Positions 57,926 to 64,000 of a DNA stretch of 64,000 bases are shown piece by piece. Below the pieces are notes generated by a model. The model did no database searches and was not told the origin of the DNA. It saw only the letters and a program-made list of their open reading frames with translations. The DNA comes from Microvirga subterranea. Its GTDB lineage: Bacteria; Pseudomonadota; Alphaproteobacteria; Rhizobiales; Beijerinckiaceae. Position 1 is the first letter of the stretch. Every line of letters starts with the position of its first letter. Where the stretch lies: NCBI RefSeq assembly GCF_003350535.1, contig NZ_QQBB01000002.1:248001-312000 (forward strand), written 5' to 3'. The position numbers and the translations under genes are program-made.

Positions 57926-58041
57926 CGGGTCGGCTCCCGCTTCGTGAGCCAATCTCCTGTCGGCCGTGTTGTTCCTCGCCGCCGACCGATCGCGGGATGA
58001 GCGGACGGACAGAGGCGGCTCCGCGGGGCACTGTGCGCACG

Positions 58042-58069
58042 AAAAAAGCCCGGCGCGAGGCCGGGCTTT
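58042..58069 (-). terminator. Terminator of icd
   Basis: A 7-bp GC stem extended by A-T pairs (58045-58054 with 58060-58069) is followed on the minus strand by TTTTTT. It lies 24 bases past the icd stop. Confidence 0.88.
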
Positions 58070-58092
58070 CCGTGGAACGAGGAGGGCGGGTC

Positions 58093-59307
58093 TTACGCCG
58101 CCATCGCCTTCTTGAGGTTCTCGTCGATCTTGTCGAGGAAGCCGGTGGTGGAGAGCCACTTCTGCTCGGCGCCGACCAGGAGCGCGAGGTCCTTGGTCAT
58201 GTAGCCGGCTTCGACCGTGTCGACGCAGACCCGCTCGAGGGTCGAGGCGAAGCGGGCGAGCTCCGCGTTGTCGTCGAGCTTGGCGCGGTGAGCGAGGCCA
58301 CGGGTCCAGGCGAAGATCGACGCGATGGAGTTCGTCGAGGTCTCCTTGCCCTTCTGGTGCTCGCGGTAGTGGCGGGTCACGGTGCCGTGCGCGGCCTCGG
58401 CCTCGACCGTCTGGCCGTCCGGCGTCATCAGGACCGAGGTCATGAGGCCGAGCGAGCCGAAGCCCTGCGCGACCGTGTCGGACTGCACGTCGCCGTCGTA
58501 GTTCTTACAGGCCCACACATAGCCGCCCGACCACTTGAGGGCGGAGGCCACCATGTCGTCGATGAGGCGGTGCTCGTAGGTGATGCCGGCGGCCTCGAAC
58601 TTCGCCTTGAACTCGTTGTCGTAGACTTCCTGGAAGATGTTCTTGAAGCGGCCGTCATAGACCTTGAGGATCGTGTTCTTGGTCGAGAGGTAGACCGGGT
58701 ACTTGCGCATCAGGCCGTAGTTCATCGAGGCCCGGGCGAACTCGCGGATCGATTCGTCGAGGTTGTACATCGCCATGGCGACGCCGGCCTCGGGGAACTT
58801 GAACACTTCCTTCTCGATGACCGTGCCGTCCTCGCCCTCGAACTTGATCGTCAGGCGGCCCTTGCCGGGAACCTGGAAGTCGGTGGCGCGGTACTGGTCG
58901 CCGAAGGCGTGGCGGCCGACGATGATCGGCTGAGTCCAGCCCGGCACCAGGCGCGGCACGTTCTTGCAGATGATCGGCTCGCGGAAGATCACGCCGCCGA
59001 GGATGTTGCGGATCGTGCCGTTCGGGGACTTCCACATCTCCTTGAGGCCGAACTCCTTCACGCGGCCCTCGTCCGCCGTGATGGTGGCGCACTTCACGCC
59101 GACGCCGTACTGCTTGATCGCGTGAGCGGCGTCGACCGTGACCTGGTCGTTGGTGGCGTCGCGGTTCTCGATCGACAGGTCGTAGTACTTCAGGTCGATG
59201 TCGAGGTAGGGGTGGATCAGCTTCTCTTTGATGAAGTGCCAAATGATACGGGTCATCTCGTCGCCGTCGAGTTCGACGACCGGATTGGCAACCTTGATCT
59301 TCGCCAT
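58093..59307 (-). CDS. icd: NADP-dependent isocitrate dehydrogenase
   Basis: This 404-residue enzyme converts isocitrate to 2-oxoglutarate with NADP in the TCA cycle. It matches the eukaryote-like homodimeric class (type II): opening [20 protein letters not shown] (landmark), the substrate-binding serine/asparagine region SPNGTIRN, metal-binding [12 protein letters not shown] and the NADP-site [14 protein letters not shown] 59307 follows AAGGTGAG. It is monocistronic with a terminator downstream. Confidence 0.96.
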   Translation of the reverse strand: MAKIKVANPVVELDGDEMTRIIWHFIKEKLIHPYLDIDLKYYDLSIENRDATNDQVTVDAAHAIKQYGVGVKCATITADEGRVKEFGLKEMWKSPNGTIRNILGGVIFREPIICKNVPRLVPGWTQPIIVGRHAFGDQYRATDFQVPGKGRLTIKFEGEDGTVIEKEVFKFPEAGVAMAMYNLDESIREFARASMNYGLMRKYPVYLSTKNTILKVYDGRFKNIFQEVYDNEFKAKFEAAGITYEHRLIDDMVASALKWSGGYVWACKNYDGDVQSDTVAQGFGSLGLMTSVLMTPDGQTVEAEAAHGTVTRHYREHQKGKETSTNSIASIFAWTRGLAHRAKLDDNAELARFASTLERVCVDTVEAGYMTKDLALLVGAEQKWLSTTGFLDKIDENLKKAMAA

Positions 59308-59420
59308 TGATCTCACCTTAGCGCTTGAAGCGGGGGGCCGGGCCTGCCGGACGGCAGGTTTTCTGGTGCGGCCTATAGCGCGGCTGAGCCTCCGGGGGAA
59401 GCCGGGTCTTTAGGCTGAGG

Positions 59421-59822
59421 TCAGGGCGCCCCGGTCTTTTTCGGAAGCTCCGGGTTCTCCCGGCAGGGGGCGGCGCTGAACAGGGAATTGGCCGTCGCGG
59501 CCTTGCTGCGGACGCTCTCCGGGATGCGCATGTTCCGGGCGAGCCTCGCGGTCGCGTCGAGAAAGGCCCGGTCGCAGTTGCAGGCATTGCGGCCGACGCG
59601 CTCGTAGCAGAGATCGTGCGCCCGGCAGGCGGCATCGAGCGCATCGACGGGCGCGGCCCGGTTCTGGTCGCCGGCTCCGCACCAATGGCCGTGAAAGAGC
59701 GGGGGCGCGGCCGTGCGTGAGCCCGCTGCGCCCTGAGCGACTGCCGGGGCGGAGCAGAAGAGCGCTGTGAGACAGAGAGCAAGAGCGGCCAGCGGTCGAA
59801 CGGACCTGATCACGGATATCAC
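59421..59822 (-). CDS. Secreted phospholipase A2-like protein
   Basis: This 133-residue protein has a signal peptide (residues 1-29, cut near AVAQ). The mature part carries the PLA2 active-site pattern D-A-A-C-R-x-H-D-L-C-Y with the catalytic His-Asp pair (about residues 68-69), a preceding glycine-rich WCGAGD calcium-loop candidate and CNCD. The cysteine set (C in WCGAG, AACR, DLCY, NACNCD and AAPC) would form disulfides. Prokaryotic PLA2 proteins of this size are secreted lipases. A GTG start at 59822 follows TTAGGA. It reads towards icd but is separated by 113 bases. Confidence 0.75.
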   Translation of the reverse strand: MISVIRSVRPLAALALCLTALFCSAPAVAQGAAGSRTAAPPLFHGHWCGAGDQNRAAPVDALDAACRAHDLCYERVGRNACNCDRAFLDATARLARNMRIPESVRSKAATANSLFSAAPCRENPELPKKTGAP

Positions 59823-60181
59823 TGGTTTCCTAAGTTAGGCGAAGATGCCGATACTGCCGGGGAAATGAGGTCCTCCTGCTTCGGGTTCCATGAACCGCCC
59901 CTGCGCGAGGGTCACGGGTCTGCGGCTCAGGTGGTCACGGACTCCGCCGACGTCGCCCGGACATGGAGCGGTCGGAAGCACGATTTCCGCTAGGCAAACG
60001 GTCTTGCTAAATGTAATAACGTAATCAAGTTCCGGGGGTCTCTTCGAGGAATTCTCACGGTCTTGTGTGCTCCCGCACCGTCGCAGGCTGAAAATTGTCC
60101 TGAAGCTTGGCCGGCACCGGGAGCCCGCAAGTCGCGCGGGATCGCCGGTGCGAGGCAACACTAGACTGACAGGGACCAACA
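59823..60181. other. Intergenic region before the small lipoprotein gene
   Basis: I see no convincing gene; open frames here are short and lack ribosome sites. It contains an AT-rich patch (about 60006-60030) and a two-tiered hairpin close to the lipoprotein start. Confidence 0.5.
60114..60151 (+). promoter_or_regulatory. Structured leader upstream of the small lipoprotein
   Basis: Outer stem GCACCGG/CCGGTGC (60114-60120 with 60145-60151) encloses an inner stem CCCGC/GCGGG (60124-60128 with 60136-60140), separated by a small internal loop. It ends 30 bases before the start codon, so it would be in the 5' leader if transcription starts upstream. The role is unknown. Confidence 0.35.
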
Positions 60182-60478
60182 ATGCGTCTTGCAATCGCCA
60201 TCGGAGCCGCCGCGCTCGCTCTCACCGTCGCAGGCTGCCAGACAGCCGAACAATCCATGTCCAGCGCGGAATCTGTCTGCCTGGAAACGGGCCTCAAGCC
60301 CGGCACCGCCACCTACCAGCGCTGCGTGAACGCCGGCTACCGGAACAACGTCGCCCAGTCCAACGCGGCCGCAAACCAGGCCGCAGCCGGTGCGGCGGTC
60401 GGCGTGATCGGCGGCGCCGTTCTCGGCGCGGCCGCGGCGCGCCCAGGCTATTACTGCGGCTGGGGCGGCTGCTGGTAA
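60182..60478 (+). CDS. Small glycine-zipper lipoprotein
   Basis: This 98-residue protein has a lipoprotein signal ending in the lipobox VAGC (Cys19). A short cysteine-containing region (SVCLETGLKPGTATYQRCV) precedes an alanine/glycine-rich hydrophobic segment (AAGAAVGVIGGAVLGAAAA) and the aromatic end YYCGWGGCW. Similar small envelope lipoproteins are common in Rhizobiales; the function is unknown. It has a strong terminator and stands alone, so it is probably a monocistronic, well-expressed envelope component. Confidence 0.8.
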   Translation: MRLAIAIGAAALALTVAGCQTAEQSMSSAESVCLETGLKPGTATYQRCVNAGYRNNVAQSNAAANQAAAGAAVGVIGGAVLGAAAARPGYYCGWGGCW

Positions 60479-60503
60479 GACCGGCGCGACAACCCGCACA
60501 AGC

Positions 60504-60545
60504 AGGCCTCCTGCCGGACGTGTCCGCAGGAGGCCTTTTCGTTTC
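60504..60545 (+). terminator. Terminator after the small lipoprotein gene
   Basis: A perfect 11-bp stem AGGCCTCCTGC/GCAGGAGGCCT (60504-60514 with 60526-60536) is followed by TTTCGTTT, 25 bases past the stop codon. Confidence 0.9.
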
Positions 60546-60628
60546 CTGCGGCGCCTCTGGCCCGGGAGGCCTCTTGGCGCTAAGGGAATGGGGCCGGGAT
60601 CGCCGGACATGCTTTCCGATACCGCTTC

Positions 60629-61363
60629 ATGACCCATCCCATCATCATCCTCGTCGAGCCCCAACTGGCCGAGAACATCGGCATGGTGGCCCGCGCCATG
60701 GCGAATTTCGGCCTCTCGGAGCTTCGCCTCGTCTCGCCCCGCAACGGCTGGCCCAAGAAGGGCGCCCATTCGGCCGCCTCCGGCGCCGTGCATGTGCTGG
60801 AGGGCGCCAAGCTCTACGATACGGCCCGAGAGGCGATCGCCGATCTGAATTACGTCTTCGCCACCACGGCCCGCGAGCGCGGGCAGATGAAGCGCGTCTT
60901 CGGCCCCGAAGCCGCCATGGGGGAGGCGAAGGGCCGGATCTCGGCGGGCCAGGGAGTCGGCATCCTGTTCGGGCGCGAACGGACGGGTCTCGAGAACGAC
61001 GAGATCTCGCTCGCGGACGCCATCGTGACCTTCCCGGTCGATCCGAAATTCTCCTCGCTCAACCTGGCGCAGGCCGTGCTGCTCATGTCCTACGAGTGGA
61101 ACCGGGCCGCGACCGGAGGCGTGCTGCCCTTCACCGGCGAGATGCTGTCGCCGCCGGCGCCGCGCGAGATGGTCGTGTCGTTCTTCGACTATCTCGAGGC
61201 CGAGCTCGATGCGGTTAACTTCTACCCCGCCGACAAGAAGCCGATCATGGCGCGCAACATGCGCGACATCTTCCACCGGCTCGCCATGAGCGAGCAGGAG
61301 GTGCGCACCCTGCGCGGAGCGATTCGTGCCCTTGCGGAAGGGCGCAGATTGAGAAAGCCTTAA
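60629..61363 (+). CDS. trmJ: tRNA (cytidine/uridine-2'-O-)-methyltransferase TrmJ
   Basis: This 244-residue SPOUT-class methyltransferase methylates the 2'-O of residue 32 in tRNA anticodon loops. It has the family opening IILVEPQLAENIGMVARAMANFG (landmarks: LVEPQLAENIG, VARAMANFG), motif 2 GILFGRERTGLEN and motif 3 VDPKFSSLNLAQAVLLMSYEW (knot region). A helical C-terminal extension distinguishes TrmJ from TrmL. ATG 60629 is the first in frame. The gene is followed by a hydrolase gene on the same strand after 64 bases. Confidence 0.9.
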   Translation: MTHPIIILVEPQLAENIGMVARAMANFGLSELRLVSPRNGWPKKGAHSAASGAVHVLEGAKLYDTAREAIADLNYVFATTARERGQMKRVFGPEAAMGEAKGRISAGQGVGILFGRERTGLENDEISLADAIVTFPVDPKFSSLNLAQAVLLMSYEWNRAATGGVLPFTGEMLSPPAPREMVVSFFDYLEAELDAVNFYPADKKPIMARNMRDIFHRLAMSEQEVRTLRGAIRALAEGRRLRKP

Positions 61364-61427
61364 AGATCTTCTGTTTTCATGATGGTGGGCGCAATTTGCG
61401 CCAGCCGTACCGGACCAGAGATCGCCC

Positions 61428-62627
61428 ATGCGCCGTTCGCTGATGACGCTCCTCCTTCTGGGCTCCTGCCTGGCAGCCCCCCTGGCCCAGGCCGCGACGC
61501 CGCCGAAGCAGCCGGAGCAGGGGCCGGGCGGGTCCGACCACAAGATCTCCCAGGTGGCCAAGCGCGCCGTCGGCACCGCCAGCGCCGGAACTTATGTCTT
61601 CCACGGGTCCGAGAACGCCGCGTCCCCGCGGCCGGTCGTCGTGTTCTTCCATTCCTGGGGCGCTGTGAACCCGTCGCTCTACGGCGGATGGATCGATCAT
61701 CTGGCGCGTAAGGGCTATCTCGTCCTCTTCCCGCGCTTCCAGGAGGTGAACCGCTCCCGCCCGGCCGACGCGTCGGAACTGGCCGCCACGCTGATCAAGA
61801 GCGCTCTGGAGACCCTGGAGTCCGACGAGGCCGCCAGGCCCGACCTCAAGCGGGTCGCCTTCATCGGTCACTCAGCCGGCGTGCCGATCGCCCTCAACGT
61901 CGCGGCGGGGGCGCAGGCCTCCGGGGTTCCGGCCCCGAAGCTGATCCTCGGCCTGATGCCGGGCGGCATCGCCTCGAACGAGAAGGAGCGGGGCATCATG
62001 CTCCAGGATCTCTCGACCATCGACGCCTCGACCCTGCTCATCGCCATGAGCGGAGACCGCGACTACCTCCCGGCCGACCGGGCCGCCAAGCGGATCCTGC
62101 AGGAGGCTTCGGCCGTTCCCGCAAGCCGCAAACTCTTCATGCGGGCGAGTTCAGACGATCACGGCTTTCCGGCCGTGACCGCAACGCTCGCCTCGCCGGG
62201 CTCGCCCAAGGCGGATTACGACGCCTCCGCCATCAAGCTGCCGCCCGATCCGCCGAAGGACCCGAAGCAGCGCAACACCTGGCGCTGGAGCGCCGACATG
62301 TCGCTCTCGGGACCGCAAACCATCCTGGTCCAGCAGCTCGGCAGTAACGGCACCGACACGCTGGACTACCTCGCCTTCTGGAAGACCTTCGACATGGCCG
62401 CCGAGGCCGCCTTCTCGGGCAAGGATGCCGCCTCCCTGCGCCGCGACCCCAAATTCATCGACATGGGGACCTGGAGCGACGGCTGGCCGGTCAAGCGCCT
62501 CTCGGCGCAGCCGCCACAGGGCGCCGAGGAGGAGAAGCAGGAGCGGGGGCCCCGCCGCCGCCTCAATCTCGCGCCGAACGACGAAACAAAGCACAGCTTG
62601 CAGGGTTTCCTGAACCAGCGCTCATGA
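61428..62627 (+). CDS. Secreted alpha/beta hydrolase-like protein
   Basis: This 399-residue protein has a signal peptide (1-23, cut near AQA-A) and an alpha/beta hydrolase domain (about 60-290). The domain has the oxyanion strand PVVVFFHSWG, the nucleophile elbow GHSAGVP and a likely acid in MSGDRDYLP, then HG in SSDDHGFPA as the histidine. The C-terminal 100 residues are charged and ordered less clearly. It resembles dienelactone hydrolase or chlorophyllase-type folds; the substrate is unknown. It probably acts in the periplasm. Confidence 0.72.
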   Translation: MRRSLMTLLLLGSCLAAPLAQAATPPKQPEQGPGGSDHKISQVAKRAVGTASAGTYVFHGSENAASPRPVVVFFHSWGAVNPSLYGGWIDHLARKGYLVLFPRFQEVNRSRPADASELAATLIKSALETLESDEAARPDLKRVAFIGHSAGVPIALNVAAGAQASGVPAPKLILGLMPGGIASNEKERGIMLQDLSTIDASTLLIAMSGDRDYLPADRAAKRILQEASAVPASRKLFMRASSDDHGFPAVTATLASPGSPKADYDASAIKLPPDPPKDPKQRNTWRWSADMSLSGPQTILVQQLGSNGTDTLDYLAFWKTFDMAAEAAFSGKDAASLRRDPKFIDMGTWSDGWPVKRLSAQPPQGAEEEKQERGPRRRLNLAPNDETKHSLQGFLNQRS

Positions 62628-62702
62628 GGTCAAGAAGCGGCACGGGGGCTTCAGTTCATGCTTGTCGATCTTCTCGCGGGAACGACCTATAACCCGGCGG
62701 TC

Positions 62703-63530
62703 ATGCCGTCGCCCGTTCCCACCATCCTGGTCTTCGATTCCGGCCTCGGAGGCCTCACGGTCTTCTCCGAGGTGCTGAAGGCGAGGCCCGATGCGCGCTT
62801 CGTCTACGCGGCCGACGACGCCGGCTTTCCCTACGGGCGCCTGACCGAGGAGGCCCTGGTGGCCCGGGTGCTCGCCGTCATGGAGCGGCTGATCGGGCTC
62901 CACGCTCCGGAGCTGGTGGTGATCGCCTGCAACACGGCTTCCACCCTCGTGCTCCCGCACCTGCGGGCCCGGTTCTCCGTCCCCTTTGTCGGCACCGTGC
63001 CGGCGATCAAGCCCGCGGCGCTCGCGACCCGGTCGGGCCACGTGACGGTGCTCGCCACGCCCGGCACCGTGGCGCGGGACTACACCCGCGACCTCGTCGA
63101 GACCTATGCGGCCGGGCGCACGGTCAAGCTCGTAGGTTCCCGCAGGCTCGCGGCCTTCGCCGAGGCGGAGCTCGCCGGCGCCCCGGTCTCCGACGAGGAG
63201 ATCCGGGCCGAGCTCGAGCCCTGCTTCGTCGAGGACGCGGCCGGGCGGACCGACGTGGTGGCGCTCGCCTGCACCCATTACCCGCTTCTTCTCTCCCGCT
63301 TTGAGACGCTGGCCCCCTGGCCCGTCACCTGGATCGACCCGGCCCCGGCCATCGCCCGCCGCGTGGTCCAGCTCATCGGCGCGCCCGTGCCGGGCCACGA
63401 GGCCGACGAGGGCGAGGCTCTGGCGGTCTTCACCGGAGGCGGGGGCGTGACACCGGCCCTGCGGAAAGCCCTGCACGACAAGGGATTGCCGCTGATCGAC
63501 GTCGAGGACATGCCGCTAAGGCAGGGTTAG
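62703..63530 (+). CDS. murI: Glutamate racemase
   Basis: This 275-residue enzyme makes D-glutamate for peptidoglycan. The two catalytic cysteines lie in IACNTAST (about residue 79) and LACTHYPLL (about 189), with the opening FDSGLGGLTVFSEV carrying the catalytic aspartate and PYG in the substrate loop. Length matches the family. ATG 62703 places the conserved FDSG at the usual distance from the start; an in-frame ATG at 62658 would add 15 residues. It lies 75 bases after the hydrolase gene and may be read from the trmJ transcript. Confidence 0.93.
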   Translation: MPSPVPTILVFDSGLGGLTVFSEVLKARPDARFVYAADDAGFPYGRLTEEALVARVLAVMERLIGLHAPELVVIACNTASTLVLPHLRARFSVPFVGTVPAIKPAALATRSGHVTVLATPGTVARDYTRDLVETYAAGRTVKLVGSRRLAAFAEAELAGAPVSDEEIRAELEPCFVEDAAGRTDVVALACTHYPLLLSRFETLAPWPVTWIDPAPAIARRVVQLIGAPVPGHEADEGEALAVFTGGGGVTPALRKALHDKGLPLIDVEDMPLRQG

Positions 63531-64000
63531 CGGTACGGGATCGCCCCTGGCTGACATACTGCGGCAGTGCTCTGGCGCAATGCAGTTTTACTGCATGTGG
63601 GTCGTCTCATCGCCGATCACCACATCACGTCAATCATCTAGCCCGGCGGAGCCACCCTCCTTCTTGGGCTTCGAGGGAAAAGAGGCAGTGGTTTCCAGCA
63701 TCCGCGCAAGGTGGCTGACGCGGCCTCGGACGTGCGAGGTTCCACCCCTGTGAAATCGTGGCCGTTCAAGCAGAATCGGGCCGTGGAGAGGATGGGTCGC
63801 AACGACGCAAGACGGGTGAGAAGCCTCCCCGAACGGGGAGTTGTTGACGCAGGCGGCGGGTCTATAAGTCTAATGACGTAACGTTGTTTCTGCGCTTCGC
63901 GCGGACTGGTTCCGAGCGGCCTCGGGCCGCAGCCGCACAGGAGCCAGGACAGACCCACTTCCGCGGCCTCCCTGAGCCGCCGCACCGACCCGACGGAGGA
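63531..64000. other. Terminal intergenic region with no supported gene
   Basis: No convincing protein gene is seen; a minus-strand open frame at 63638-63985 has neither family likeness nor ribosome site. The region contains a 7-bp hairpin ATGCAGT-TTT-ACTGCAT (63580-63596), a CTCCCC-GAAC-GGGGAG hairpin (63825-63840) and a promoter-like element. The downstream product lies outside the window. Confidence 0.5.
63841..63868 (+). promoter_or_regulatory. Candidate promoter reading out of the window
   Basis: TTGTTG (63841-63846) and TATAAG (63863-63868) are 16 bases apart; TTGACG at 63844 is an overlapping alternative -35 with a short spacer. It is preceded by a GC hairpin and followed by a long GC-rich leader-like stretch without an open frame. 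A stable RNA operon downstream is one possibility, but this cannot be judged here. Confidence 0.35.

Noticed and set aside
59343..59363. Inverted repeat CCTGCCG/CGGCAGG followed by TTTTC
   Set aside because: It would terminate on the plus strand, but both flanking genes are on the minus strand; the stem also leaves almost no loop.
60031..60200. Possible riboswitch or tRNA before the small lipoprotein gene
   Set aside because: A two-tier hairpin is present, but no cloverleaf, anticodon arm or known riboswitch core could be recognised.
63638..63985. 115-codon minus-strand open frame at the window end
   Set aside because: Arg/Pro/Ser-rich, no ribosome site, no recognisable fold, and a promoter-like element lies across it.

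Overview
The window is a 64 kb stretch of a GC-rich chromosome from an alphaproteobacterium, most likely a Hyphomicrobiales (Rhizobiales) member of the Methylobacteriaceae type such as Microvirga or Methylobacterium. The genus is inferred and was not tested. The supporting signs are the cell-cycle kinase CckA preceded by an exact CtrA box, a recA gene preceded by the alphaproteobacterial SOS box GAAC-N7-GAAC, a giant coiled-coil protein of the Growth Pole Ring (GPR/RgsE) type, and a single-cysteine DksA.

Layout. 1-5.2 kb: cytochrome c', a diheme cytochrome c, an XRE-cupin regulator beside an EamA transporter, and a coupled phosphoesterase/glycosyltransferase pair. 5.2-8 kb: a conserved hypothetical, an MFS transporter and a dipeptide epimerase. 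8.1-12.3 kb: a four-gene MlaEFD-type lipid transport operon (permease with STAS, ATPase, MCE protein with an 80-residue tandem repeat, auxiliary lipoprotein). 12.5-17.3 kb: the 1589-residue GPR-like protein. 17.6-23.9 kb: 2Fe-2S ferredoxin, universal stress protein, an unlisted 43-residue membrane peptide, a CoxE-type VWA protein, a Kef-type antiporter and a PLP sulfur amino acid enzyme.

The main anomaly is a 4.9 kb AT-rich integrative element (about 24.8-29.8 kb) inserted in the last codons of a moxR AAA ATPase gene. It carries a tyrosine integrase, a serine recombinase, a zinc-motif protein translationally coupled to a ParB-like protein, a two-helix membrane protein of unknown function and a 17-bp inverted repeat. 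An imperfect 34-bp direct repeat marks both ends. The left copy supplies a replacement 3' end for moxR, and the displaced native 3' end lies intact at the right junction.

29.9-38.4 kb: an RTX calcium-binding protein, a SixA-like phosphatase, a YcjX/YcjF pair and an AlgI-like O-acyltransferase overlapping an SGNH-type partner. 38.5-43.2 kb: DksA, a FliO-domain protein and CckA. 43.2-45.4 kb: a YjfL-YjfM-YjfC type operon. 45.8-53.6 kb: recA, alaS, a MlotiK1-like K+ channel, a four-repeat secreted protein, a methyltransferase and a GFA protein. 53.8-57.2 kb: a hybrid sensor kinase broken by a one-base deletion in a C run. 57.2-63.5 kb: a hydrolase, icd, a secreted phospholipase A2-like protein, a small lipoprotein, TrmJ, a second hydrolase and murI. 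The last 470 bases hold no convincing gene but contain a promoter-like element pointing out of the window.

No tRNA, rRNA or CRISPR array was recognised. All family assignments rest on motif reading and recall of families, not on database searches.
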